Source: Streptomyces sp. NBRC 109706
Lineage (GTDB): Bacteria; Actinomycetota; Actinomycetes; Streptomycetales; Streptomycetaceae
Assembly: GCF_000974485.1 (NCBI RefSeq)
Contig: NZ_BBOM01000013.1
Location: 1 to 64,000 of the forward strand
DNA length: 64,000 bases
Direction: 5' to 3'
The translations under genes and the position numbers were made by a program. How positions within the stretch are numbered: position 1 is the stretch's first letter; each line of letters starts with the position of its first letter. The notes below the pieces were generated by a model that saw only the letters and a program-made list of their open reading frames with translations, did no database searches and had not been told where the DNA came from. Below are positions 24,241 through 31,849 of the stretch, in pieces.

Positions 24241-25152
24241 ATGACCTCAGCGCGCCCTCGGATCAGTAAGGCTGTCATTCCCGCCGCTGGTCTCGGCACA
24301 CGGTTTCTGCCCGCGACCAAGGCCACGCCCAAGGAAATGCTGCCGGTCGTCGATCAACCGGCGATCCAGTATGTGGTGGAGGAGGCGACGGCGGCCGGAC
24401 TGACCGACGTCCTGATGATCACCGGACGCAACAAACGGGCGCTGGAAGACCACTTCGACCGCAACTACGAGCTGGAGGACGCGCTCCGCCGCAAGGGGGA
24501 CACCGAACGTCTCTCCCGCGTCCAGCAGTCCACCGCCCTCGCCACCATGCACTATGTCCGCCAGGGCGACCCCAGGGGCCTTGGCCACGCCATCCTCTGC
24601 GCCGAACCCCACGTCGGCGACCAGCCGTTCGCGGTGCTGCTCGGCGACGATCTGATCGATCCCCGCGATCCGCTGCTGGCCCGGATGATCGAGGTCCGCG
24701 AGCAGCATGGCGGCAGTGTGGTGGCGCTGATGGAGGTCGCGCCCGAACAGATCCACCTCTACGGCTGCGCCGCCGTCGAGCCCGCGGCCGACGGGGTGCT
24801 GCGGGTGACCGGGCTGGTGGAGAAGCCCAGCCGGGCCGAGGCCCCGAGCAACTACGCCGTGATCGGCCGCTATGTCCTGGATCCCGCGGTGTTCGCCGTG
24901 CTGGCCAAGACGGAGCCGGGACGCGGCGGCGAGATCCAGATCACCGACGCCCTCCAGGCCATGGCCGCCGACCCGACGCTCGGCGGCCCCGTGCACGGCG
25001 TGGCGTTCAAGGGCCGCCGCTACGACACGGGCGACCGCGCCGACTATCTGCGGGCCATCGTCCGACTGGCCTGTGAACGCCCCGACCTGGGCCCGGAGTT
25101 CCGCTCCTGGCTGCGTTCCTACGTCGACGAGGAGATGCCCCGCCTTGACTGA
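24241..25152 (+). CDS. galU: UTP-glucose-1-phosphate uridylyltransferase
   Basis: A 303-residue nucleotidyltransferase making UDP-glucose for cell-envelope sugars and trehalose. The N-terminal KAVIPAAGLGTRFLPATK motif binds UTP; EMLPVVDQPAIQYVVEEA, LLGDDLIDPRDPLL and GLVEKPSRAEAPSNYAVIGRY (near 200) complete the family pattern. ATG 24241 is preferred: TAAAGT (24228-24233) lies 7 bp before it, matching a leaderless -10, and no Shine-Dalgarno sequence is seen; GTG 24223 and 24232 are possible alternatives. It is followed by glp with an 8-nt overlap, an arrangement conserved across actinobacteria. Confidence 0.93.
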   Translation: MTSARPRISKAVIPAAGLGTRFLPATKATPKEMLPVVDQPAIQYVVEEATAAGLTDVLMITGRNKRALEDHFDRNYELEDALRRKGDTERLSRVQQSTALATMHYVRQGDPRGLGHAILCAEPHVGDQPFAVLLGDDLIDPRDPLLARMIEVREQHGGSVVALMEVAPEQIHLYGCAAVEPAADGVLRVTGLVEKPSRAEAPSNYAVIGRYVLDPAVFAVLAKTEPGRGGEIQITDALQAMAADPTLGGPVHGVAFKGRRYDTGDRADYLRAIVRLACERPDLGPEFRSWLRSYVDEEMPRLD

Positions 25153-26437
25153 CATCCGGTCCGTCGACGAGCACCTGGACGACGTGTTGGGCGCCGTCCG
25201 CCCCCTGGATCCGATCGAGCTCCCGCTGCTCGACGCCCAGGGCTGTGTGCTCGTCGAGGACATCACCGTGGGGGCCGCCCTGCCGCCCTTCGCCAACAGC
25301 TCGATGGACGGCTACGCGGTGCGGGTCGCCGATGTCGAAGGTGCCACGGAGGAGTTCCCCGCCTCGCTCACCGTGGTCGGCGAGGTCGCCGCCGGCGCCG
25401 AGGCGCCGCCGCCGGTTCGCCCGGGCGAGGCGGTGCGGATCATGACCGGCGCCCAGCTGCCACCGGGCGCCCAGGCGGTCGTCCCGGTCGAGTGGACGGA
25501 CGGCGGCTCCGGCGGTGGGCCGGCCGTCGACATGACGGGCCCGTCCGGCGACCAGGTGCGGGTGCACCGGCCCGCCGCCCTCGGCCAGTTCGTGCGGGAG
25601 GCGGGCAGCGACGCGGCGGCCGGCGCCATCGCGCTGACCGCCGGGACGGTCCTCGGCGCGCCCCAGCTCGGGCTGCTCGCCGCCCTCGGCCGTGCCACCG
25701 TTCCGGTGCGGCCGCGCCCGCGCGTGGTGGTGCTCTCCACGGGCAGCGAACTGGTGCCGCCAGGGGCGCCGTTGGGCCCGGGGCAGATCCATGACTCCAA
25801 CGGCTTCATGCTGGCCGCCGCGGCGAACGAGGCGGGCGCGGTCGCCTACCGGGTCGCCGCAGTCGCGGACGATCCCGGCACCCTGCGCGCCACCCTGGAG
25901 GACCAGCTGGCCAGCGCCGATCTGGTGGTCACCAGCGGCGGGGTGAGCGTCGGCGCCTATGACGTGGTCAAGGAGGCGCTGTCCGAACTGCCCCCGGAGC
26001 AGGGCTCGGTGGAGTTCCACCGGCTCGCCATGCAGCCGGGGAAGCCGCAGGGCTTCGGCCTGGTCGGCCGCGCCCGCTCGCCGCTGTTCGCCCTGCCCGG
26101 CAACCCGGTGAGCGCCTATGTCTCCTTCGAACTGTTCGTGCGTCCGGCCCTGCGCGCGATGGCCGGGCACCCCGCGGACGCGCTGCACCGACCGCGCGTA
26201 CCGGCCCAGCTGGTGGCCGACACCCCGCTGAACTCCCCGGCCGGCCGGCGGCAGTTCCTCCGTGGCCGCTACACGCCGCCCGCGCCCGGCGCCGCGACCG
26301 GCACGGTCCGACCGGTGGGCGCCTCCGGATCCCATCTGATCGCCGCGCTGTCGCGCGCCGACGCGCTGATCGAGATCCCGGAGCACGTCACCGAGGCCAC
26401 CCCCGGAGGCGAGTTCTCCGTGGTGCTGCTCGGCTAG
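25145..26437 (+). CDS. glp: Gephyrin/MoeA-like protein Glp (molybdotransferase-like, divisome-linked)
   Basis: A 430-residue MoeA-family protein: ANSSMDGYAVR near residue 52, the hinge region with VRIMTGAQLPPGAQAVVPVEW, the molybdopterin-binding core (VVLSTGSELVPPG, IHDSNGFML, LVVTSGGVSVGAYD) and FALPGNPVSAYVSFELFVRP. Classical MoeA inserts molybdate into molybdopterin. The galU-linked actinobacterial member, Glp, has been shown in Corynebacterium to join the division machinery through a membrane partner, GlpR; its counterpart SepX is encoded 1.9 kb downstream here. The TTG start at 25145 is set by GAGGAG at 25129-25134. Whether it keeps enzymatic activity cannot be judged. Confidence 0.88.
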   Translation: MTDIRSVDEHLDDVLGAVRPLDPIELPLLDAQGCVLVEDITVGAALPPFANSSMDGYAVRVADVEGATEEFPASLTVVGEVAAGAEAPPPVRPGEAVRIMTGAQLPPGAQAVVPVEWTDGGSGGGPAVDMTGPSGDQVRVHRPAALGQFVREAGSDAAAGAIALTAGTVLGAPQLGLLAALGRATVPVRPRPRVVVLSTGSELVPPGAPLGPGQIHDSNGFMLAAAANEAGAVAYRVAAVADDPGTLRATLEDQLASADLVVTSGGVSVGAYDVVKEALSELPPEQGSVEFHRLAMQPGKPQGFGLVGRARSPLFALPGNPVSAYVSFELFVRPALRAMAGHPADALHRPRVPAQLVADTPLNSPAGRRQFLRGRYTPPAPGAATGTVRPVGASGSHLIAALSRADALIEIPEHVTEATPGGEFSVVLLG

Positions 26438-26482
26438 CTCGGTGGTGCTGCCCGGGGAGCGGGAGCGGTACGGTAAGCCGTC

Positions 26483-26959
26483 ATGAACAGCCCTCGTCTC
26501 AGCCACCTCGACGACACCGGGGCGGCTCGGATGGTCGATGTCACGGAGAAGGACACGACCGCCCGCACCGCCAGGGCCACCGGCCGCGTGCTGGTCGCCC
26601 CGCAGGTCGTCACGCTGCTGCGTGGCGCCGGGATGCCCAAGGGCGATGCCCTGGCGACCGCCAGAATCGCCGGCATCATGGGCGCGAAGCGCACCCCCGA
26701 GCTGATTCCGCTCTGCCATCCACTGGCCGTCTCGAGCGTCACGGTCGATCTGACGGTCGCCGACGACGCGATCGAGATCGTCGCCCAGGTGCGCACCACG
26801 GACCGCACCGGGGTGGAGATGGAAGCGCTGACGGCGGTGAGCGTCGCCGCGTTGACGCTGGTCGACATGGTCAAGGCCGTGGACAAGGCGGCCACCATCA
26901 CCGACGTCAGGGTCGAGGAGAAGACCGGGGGCGCGTCGGGGAACTGGAGCCGCGAGTGA
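26483..26959 (+). CDS. moaC: Cyclic pyranopterin monophosphate synthase
   Basis: A 158-residue MoaC, which with MoaA turns GTP into cyclic pyranopterin monophosphate, the first molybdenum-cofactor intermediate. The sequence begins RLSHLDDTGAARMVDV, and carries KGDALATARIAGIMGAKRTPELIPLCHPL (about 53-81) with the essential Lys/His residues, and GVEMEALTAVSVAALTLVDMVKA near the end. Full length. The TGA overlaps the start of the next gene, so moaC and mog are coupled. moaA is not in the window. Confidence 0.95.
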   Translation: MNSPRLSHLDDTGAARMVDVTEKDTTARTARATGRVLVAPQVVTLLRGAGMPKGDALATARIAGIMGAKRTPELIPLCHPLAVSSVTVDLTVADDAIEIVAQVRTTDRTGVEMEALTAVSVAALTLVDMVKAVDKAATITDVRVEEKTGGASGNWSRE

Positions 26960-27444
26960 TGAGTGACGGCTATCGGGCGTTGGCGATCACCGCCTCCAAC
27001 CGCGCCGCCGCCGGCGTCTACGCGGACGAGGGCGGCCCCCTGCTGGTCGAAGCACTGACGGAACTCGGCTTCGCCACCGAAGGCCCCCGGGTGGTCCCGG
27101 ACGGCGAACCGGTCGAACGCGCCCTGCGCGAGGCGGTGGACGCCGGCTATGACGTGGTGCTCACCACCGGCGGTACGGGCCTCTCCCCCACCGACGGCAC
27201 CCCCGAGGCCACGCGCCGGCTGCTGGACCACGAGGTGCCGGGGATCGCGGAGGCGATCCGCGCCGCAGGGCGGGAGAAGGTGCCGACGGCCGCTCTCTCC
27301 CGTGGTCTCGCCGGGGTGGCGGGGCGCACGTTGATCGTCAATCTGCCGGGGTCCACGGGCGGGGTCAGGGACGGTCTCGCCGTGTTGGGTCCGCTGCTGC
27401 GGCACGCGGTGGACCAGATCCGGGGCGGCGACCACCGACGGTGA
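26956..27444 (+). CDS. mog: MoaB/Mog family molybdopterin protein
   Basis: A 162-residue MoCF-biosynthesis protein, binding molybdopterin and, in Mog-type members, adenylylating it before molybdate insertion. Signatures: ALAITASNRAAAGVYADEGGPLL, the TTGGTGLSPTDGTPEAT loop near residue 70 and LPGSTGGVRDGLAVLGPLL at the end. GTG 26956 overlaps the moaC stop (GTGA); ATG 26959 is one codon later. The stop overlaps the next gene as GTGA. MoaB and Mog are hard to tell apart by eye; actinobacterial members near moaC are named either way. Confidence 0.9.
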   Translation: MMSDGYRALAITASNRAAAGVYADEGGPLLVEALTELGFATEGPRVVPDGEPVERALREAVDAGYDVVLTTGGTGLSPTDGTPEATRRLLDHEVPGIAEAIRAAGREKVPTAALSRGLAGVAGRTLIVNLPGSTGGVRDGLAVLGPLLRHAVDQIRGGDHRR

Positions 27445-28130
27445 GCGCCTCCTGGAGCGTTGAGCTGGTCGCGGGCGACACCGGGCTGCGACCCATCCGA
27501 CAGCGGGACCACCGCGCCTGGCGCGAGGTCAACCAACGCAACCGCGACTGGTTGCGGCCCTGGGAGGCCACCATCCCGCCCCCGCCGCACGGGCATCTGA
27601 CCCCGCGTCGGCCCACGTTCCGGCAGATGGTGCGGCATCTGCGCGGCGAGGCCCAGTCCGGGCGCATGTTGCCGTTCGTGGTCACCTACCAGGGGCGACT
27701 CGCCGGACAGCTGACCGTGGCCGGCATCACCTGGGGGTCGATGTGCTCGGCCCATATCGGCTACTGGATCGACCGGTCGGTCGCCGGACGAGGCGTGATG
27801 CCGACGGCGGTGGCGCTCGCGGTCGACCACTGTTTCCTCGCCATGGGTCTCCATCGAGTGGAGATCTGCATTCGCCCGGAGAACGGACCGAGCCGCCGCG
27901 TGGTGGAGAAACTGGGATTTCGTGAAGAAGGCGTGCGACCACGCTATCTGCATATCGACGGAGCGTGGCGCGACCATCTGATCTACTCATTGACGGTCGA
28001 GGACGTTCCCCATGGCCTGCTGACCCGCTGGCAGCGCGCCGGCGGACAGCGGAACGACCGCGACGAGCTTCACGAGGGCTCTCACGAGGGCATCCGCGAG
28101 GACCCCGGCCAGGACACGGCCCAAAAATAG
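27441..28130 (+). CDS. GNAT acetyltransferase, RimJ/RimL type
   Basis: A 229-residue acetyl-CoA-dependent N-acetyltransferase. RPIRQRDHRAWREVNQRNRDWLRPWEAT at the start and GYWIDRSVAGRGVMPTAVALAVDHCF (acetyl-CoA-binding motif A) followed by HRVEICIRPENGPSRRVVEKLGF are typical of the RimJ branch, which modifies protein N-termini or small amines. The GTG start overlaps the mog stop, placing it in the same transcript. In many actinobacteria this gene sits between glp and the glpR/sepX gene, so context is conserved, but its substrate is unknown. Confidence 0.9.
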   Translation: MSASWSVELVAGDTGLRPIRQRDHRAWREVNQRNRDWLRPWEATIPPPPHGHLTPRRPTFRQMVRHLRGEAQSGRMLPFVVTYQGRLAGQLTVAGITWGSMCSAHIGYWIDRSVAGRGVMPTAVALAVDHCFLAMGLHRVEICIRPENGPSRRVVEKLGFREEGVRPRYLHIDGAWRDHLIYSLTVEDVPHGLLTRWQRAGGQRNDRDELHEGSHEGIREDPGQDTAQK

Positions 28131-28303
28131 GAAAGCGTGTTCGATTTTCTGTCTATTCAAGGCCCCTAGCTGGACTCTTCCAGGCCCCCTCGGATAGCCG
28201 AACGCGAGGCTGACTTCATAACAATCCGAAGAAAGCCCTGGGATGACCGCCTGATCGTGCGACACACCGCTCTATTTGGCAGATGGACGCCCGCCATCCC
28301 CTC

Positions 28304-28315
28304 TACGGTGTGACC
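28304..28315 (+). promoter_or_regulatory. -10 element for leaderless sepX
   Basis: TACGGT (28304-28309) is a TAnnnT hexamer 6 bp before GTG 28316; the region just upstream has no Shine-Dalgarno sequence. The 185-bp gap ahead of it is noticeably more AT-rich than its surroundings and contains a small dyad (CTGGA/TCCAG near 28172). Confidence 0.5.
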
Positions 28316-29227
28316 GTGAGCAGCAGTGGCCTCATCTTCGCAATGATCGTCGGGGCCTGGGCCGCGTACCTCGTGCCGATGTGGCTCCGCCGGCAGGACG
28401 AGTTGAACGACTCCCGTCCGACGGAGCGCTTCAGCACCGCCATCCGGCTGCTGACGCGCGGTAAGCGCGCGCCCGCACCGGCCGAGCAGGGGGACATGCC
28501 GGAGACCGGCTCGGCCGAGCCCGACGAGACCGCCGCCCCGGAGGGGTCAGCCGACCTCCGGGCCTTCGCCGAGCCCGTCACCATGGCGCGCCCAGCCGCC
28601 GCGCCCAAGGCGGCGCCCCAGGCGCCGGGCGACCCGCGCGCGAGGGTCCTCGCGCGCCGCCGTCGCACCACCATGGTGCTCTTTCTGGCCTTCACGCTGT
28701 CCGGCATCTTCGCCGTGTCCAGCAGCGCCGGCTACCTCTGGCTGCCCGCGATCCCCGCCCTTCTCCTCGTCGCCTACGTGGTCCACCTGCGCAAACAGGA
28801 GCGCCGCCGCTACGCGGTCGCGGTGGACCGCCGCCGCGCCGAGGAGGCGGCGCGGCGGCTGCGGGAACGCACCCAGGCCAACGCGGCGGTCGTCCCGGAG
28901 AAGCCGGCGCGGGCGGTGGTCGAGCAGACGGACCACGCCGAGTGGGTCGACCAGCAGCGCCGCCGCAGCCCGGCGCCCGAGGACGAGCCGCAGAGCTGGG
29001 ACCCGGCGCCCGTGCCACTGCCCACCTACGTCAAGGCCCCGGTCGCCCCGCGCACCTCGCGCGGCGTGGACCTGGAGTCCCCCGACACCTGGAGCGCCGC
29101 CCGCTCCGCCACGGCCGGCACCCCGCAACAGCCCCCGGCCCCCCGCTCGGAATCCCGCGGCCCCCAGCGCACCCCCCTCTTCGACCAGTTCGCCGACGAC
29201 GACCACCCCCGCGCGGCTGGCGAGTAA
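28316..29227 (+). CDS. sepX: Membrane divisome protein SepX/GlpR
   Basis: A 303-residue membrane protein. Residues 4-21 (SGLIFAMIVGAWAAYLVP) form the first helix, followed by the conserved MWLRRQDELNDSRPTERFSTAIRLL; after an acidic linker come two close helices (TTMVLFLAFTLSGIFAV and YLWLPAIPALLLVAYVVHL), then a long charged, disordered tail. SepX is required for normal septa and sporulation in Streptomyces venezuelae; the corynebacterial equivalent is the Glp receptor. GTG 28316 is chosen because homologues begin with the SSSGLI segment; the start at 28283 would lie upstream of the -10. The glp gene is in the same cluster, so the pair is likely functional. Confidence 0.87.
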   Translation: MSSSGLIFAMIVGAWAAYLVPMWLRRQDELNDSRPTERFSTAIRLLTRGKRAPAPAEQGDMPETGSAEPDETAAPEGSADLRAFAEPVTMARPAAAPKAAPQAPGDPRARVLARRRRTTMVLFLAFTLSGIFAVSSSAGYLWLPAIPALLLVAYVVHLRKQERRRYAVAVDRRRAEEAARRLRERTQANAAVVPEKPARAVVEQTDHAEWVDQQRRRSPAPEDEPQSWDPAPVPLPTYVKAPVAPRTSRGVDLESPDTWSAARSATAGTPQQPPAPRSESRGPQRTPLFDQFADDDHPRAAGE

Positions 29228-29289
29228 CGGCCCCGACGCCACGATTTCGGAGCACCGTCCCCGAAGTGCTAGAGTTTCGGCGTCAACAC

Positions 29290-29363
29290 GGGCCTGTAGC
29301 GCAGCCTGGTAGCGCATCTCGTTCGCAACGAGGGGGTCAGGGGTTCAAATCCCCTCAGGTCCA
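29290..29363 (+). tRNA. tRNA-Ala (anticodon CGC)
   Basis: A 74-nt cloverleaf: acceptor GGGCCTG with CAGGTCC (one G-U pair), D-arm GCGC/GCGC, anticodon stem TCTCG/CGAGG with loop TTCGCAA (anticodon CGC, reading GCG), T-arm AGGGG/CCCCT with loop TTCAAAT. CCA is not encoded. Followed 17 bp later by a terminator hairpin. Confidence 0.93.
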
Positions 29364-29380
29364 CAGTGTTTGAACAGGTC

Positions 29381-29417
29381 AGAGGCCCTGTCCCGGGAGC
29401 GGGATGGGGTCTCTTTC
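29381..29417 (+). terminator. Terminator of tRNA-Ala
   Basis: A 15-bp stem including three G-U pairs (29381-29395 with 29400-29414, loop GGAG) is followed by TTT. It directly follows the tRNA gene. Confidence 0.75.
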
Positions 29418-29458
29418 GCGCTTCTGGGTCCTGTCTGGGTCTTGATCATGGAGATCCG

Positions 29459-30046
29459 TCAGTGGGTTTCCACGGTGGCGCAGGTGAAGGTCGTGGTGTG
29501 GAGCAGCGTGGGGGTGATGGCGATGCCGGTGAGGTGTTCGGCCAGGGCGAAGGCCGCTGGTGCGGACAGGTCCGGGTCCGGGTCTTCGTCGTCGAGGTGG
29601 AAGCCGATGCGCCGCATGGTGTCGAGGAGTTCGTCGGGGGTCCTGCCCCAGCGGTCCGTCGGGAACATGGGGTCGAAGCACAGTCGCAGGTCCTGGTCCT
29701 CGGCCCAGAGGAACGTGCCGACGCCGTTGACGTTGGAGAAGTGGGAGACCCAGCTCGCCCCCGTGGAGGCCGGCAGCGCGCGGTCCTCGGTGACTCCGAG
29801 GTAGCCGTTGGGTTCGATCAGCAGCGTCCAGGCGCCAACTGTGGTCATGGCGACCAGTTGTCGGCGCTGCTGGGCGGGCGCTTCGACGACCGCGGCTATG
29901 CCCGGTAGGGACGGGGCGGGGCGGGCGTCGAGGCGGGACAGCAGCTCGGCGGGTGAGGGGCCCCGCGCCAGGGTGAAGCAGTATGCCTCGGCGAGATCGG
30001 GAAAATCGTCCTCGAACCAGGTGTAGTCCGCCGCTGTCCTCGTCAT
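29459..30046 (-). CDS. DUF6461-like protein
   Basis: A 195-residue soluble protein I recognise only as a streptomycete domain-of-unknown-function family (DUF6461): YTWFEDDFPDLAEAYCFTLARG at the N-terminus, VGAWTLLIEPNGYLG in the middle, then VSHFSNVNGVGTFLWAEDQDLRLCFDP. No catalytic motif, signal peptide or membrane helix is apparent. ATG 30046 fits GGGGA 11 nt upstream better than ATG 30055, which would be too close. It lies 17 bp after an MFS gene on the same strand and may be co-transcribed. Function unknown. Confidence 0.7.
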   Translation of the reverse strand: MTRTAADYTWFEDDFPDLAEAYCFTLARGPSPAELLSRLDARPAPSLPGIAAVVEAPAQQRRQLVAMTTVGAWTLLIEPNGYLGVTEDRALPASTGASWVSHFSNVNGVGTFLWAEDQDLRLCFDPMFPTDRWGRTPDELLDTMRRIGFHLDDEDPDPDLSAPAAFALAEHLTGIAITPTLLHTTTFTCATVETH

Positions 30047-30063
30047 GACGCCCATCTTCCCCG

Positions 30064-31266
30064 CTACCTCTGACAGTGGCGGCGGGCGCGTCGAGCCGGG
30101 GTCAGCAGGAGCAGGGTGAGGAGGGCGAGGGTGGCGCCGATCCAGAGGACGCTGGTGGTGGCGATGCCGTCGACGGCCAGGCCGCCGAGGAGTGCGCCCA
30201 GCGCGATGGACAGGTTGAACGTGGAGACATAGAGCGAGGAGGCGGCCTCGGCGGCGTCCGGTGCAGCGTTGAGGATCCAGGTCTGGAAGGTGACCGGGAC
30301 CGCGCCGTAGCCCAGGCCCCACAGGATCATCAGCGCCCCGGCGCCGACGACGGAGGGCTCGGTGACGGCGAGAAGCACCATGGCCAGGGTGAGGATCACG
30401 GCGATGCCCGCCGCGGTCTCCCGCAGTCGCCTGACGACGAGCGCTCCGGCGATGAAGTTGCCGCAGATGCCGGCGACGCCGAAGGCCAGCAGCAGCGCGC
30501 CGATCATGCCGGCGTCGACTCCGTCCTCCTGGAGGATCGGCCGGACGAAGGTGTAGGCCAGGAAGTGACCGGTGATCACGAGGAAGGTGATGGCGATCCC
30601 GGCTCGTACGCCGGCGTTGCCACGGAAGACCCTGGGCAGTTCGGCGAAGGTGATGGTGCGTTCCGCCGGCAGCGCCGGCATCAGGAAGACCATGCAGGTG
30701 AGGGCGGCGAGGCCCAGGACGCCTACGGCGGCGAACGCGGTGCGCCAGCCGCTGAGGTCACCGATGAACGTTCCGGTGGGGACGCCGAGGACCGAAGCGG
30801 CCTCGACGCCGCCGAAGATGACCGCGATCGCGCGCGGGACGTGCTTCTCCGGCACCAGGCGCAGCGCGATCCCGCCGGCGATGGCCCAGAAGCCCCCGAC
30901 GCTGATACCGATCAGGAACCGGGCGGCCAGGACGACGCCGAAGCTGGTCGCGAAGGCGGAGGCGAGGTTGGCCGCGCCCATCAGGCCGATCAGGACCATC
31001 AGCACGACGCGGCGGTCGAGGCGGCCGGTGGCCACGGTGACCACGGGCGCCGCGACGGCCGCGACCAGGCCGGGAACGGTCACCATCAGTCCTGCGGTGC
31101 CCTCGGACACCTCCAGCGCGGAGCCGACCTGGGTGAGCAGGCCGACGGGCAGTAGTTCGGAGGTCATCAGCGAGAAGATGCCCAGGGTCACCGCCAGGAC
31201 GGCGAGCCAGCCCTTGACGGGCGAACGGCCGGCGTCGGCGGACACCAGGGGGTCGGCGGTGGTCAC
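30064..31266 (-). CDS. MFS efflux transporter, DHA1 (AraJ/YdhP) type
   Basis: A 400-residue, 12-helix transporter. FSLMTSELLPVGLLTQVGSALEVSEGTAG in helix 1 and the following loop, PVVTVATGRLDRRVVLMVL (motif A), and GGFWAIAGGIALRLVP are the pattern of arabinose-efflux/chloramphenicol-resistance-like MFS proteins. Export of a small molecule is likely; the substrate is unknown. The start is GTG 31266. Upstream on the same strand is an AhpD-like gene, and beyond it a divergent MocR regulator, which is the natural candidate to control both. Confidence 0.9.
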   Translation of the reverse strand: MTTADPLVSADAGRSPVKGWLAVLAVTLGIFSLMTSELLPVGLLTQVGSALEVSEGTAGLMVTVPGLVAAVAAPVVTVATGRLDRRVVLMVLIGLMGAANLASAFATSFGVVLAARFLIGISVGGFWAIAGGIALRLVPEKHVPRAIAVIFGGVEAASVLGVPTGTFIGDLSGWRTAFAAVGVLGLAALTCMVFLMPALPAERTITFAELPRVFRGNAGVRAGIAITFLVITGHFLAYTFVRPILQEDGVDAGMIGALLLAFGVAGICGNFIAGALVVRRLRETAAGIAVILTLAMVLLAVTEPSVVGAGALMILWGLGYGAVPVTFQTWILNAAPDAAEAASSLYVSTFNLSIALGALLGGLAVDGIATTSVLWIGATLALLTLLLLTPARRARRHCQR

Positions 31267-31350
31267 GGCTTCATCGGCCTTTCGTCGAACGCGATGGGCG
31301 ACGGGCGGTGGCCGGCTCGGGCGGCCACCGCCCGTGGCGGAGGTCGTGGG

Positions 31351-31803
31351 TCAGGGGGTGCCGGGCGTCTTGCGCGTCGCGACGTTCATCCGGTTCCACG
31401 CGTTGACGGTGAAGATCAGCGCGATCAGCTGGGCGAGTTCCTTCTCGTCGAACTGCCTCGCCGCCTCGTGGTAGACCTCGTCGGGCACGCCCTGGGGCAG
31501 GAGAGTGACGGCCTCTGTCAATGCGAGGGCGGCTCGTTCCTTCTCGGTGTACAGGCTCGACTCCTCCCAGGCGGAGAGCTGGTAGACGCGCTCCTCCGTC
31601 TCGCCGGCCTTACGGGCGTCGGAGGTGTGGTAATCGATGCAGTACGCGCAGCGGTTGATCTGCGAGGCGCGGATCTGCACCAGTTCCAGCAGCACGGGGT
31701 CGAGTCCGTCGCGGGCGGCGGCGTCGAGGGCCAGGACGGCTTTGAAGACCTTGGGGGCGACGGCGGAGAAGTTCATGCGCTCAGGCACCTGGATCGTTGG
31801 CAT
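31351..31803 (-). CDS. AhpD-like carboxymuconolactone decarboxylase-family protein
   Basis: A 150-residue alpha-helical protein with the AhpD core Cys pair and His, INRCAYCIDYHTSDARKAG (about residues 44-62), giving peroxidase or disulfide-relay activity. The rest (PERMNFSAVAPKVFKAVLAL, ALTEAVTLLPQGVPDEVYHEA) matches the short CMD family often annotated as alkylhydroperoxidase. ATG 31803 is chosen since the family begins near this point and the region upstream is the shared divergent promoter. Only 46 bp separate it from the oppositely oriented MocR gene, suggesting direct control by that regulator. Confidence 0.88.
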   Translation of the reverse strand: MPTIQVPERMNFSAVAPKVFKAVLALDAAARDGLDPVLLELVQIRASQINRCAYCIDYHTSDARKAGETEERVYQLSAWEESSLYTEKERAALALTEAVTLLPQGVPDEVYHEAARQFDEKELAQLIALIFTVNAWNRMNVATRKTPGTP

Positions 31804-31849
31804 GCCTTGACCGTATGAGCGAGAAAGGCCCGGAGTATGGTGCATTTCC

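Noticed and set aside
29290..29458. tRNA-Ala as the attachment site of a genomic island covering the accessory genes to its right
   Set aside because: No integrase follows and I found no second copy of the tRNA 3' end in the window.
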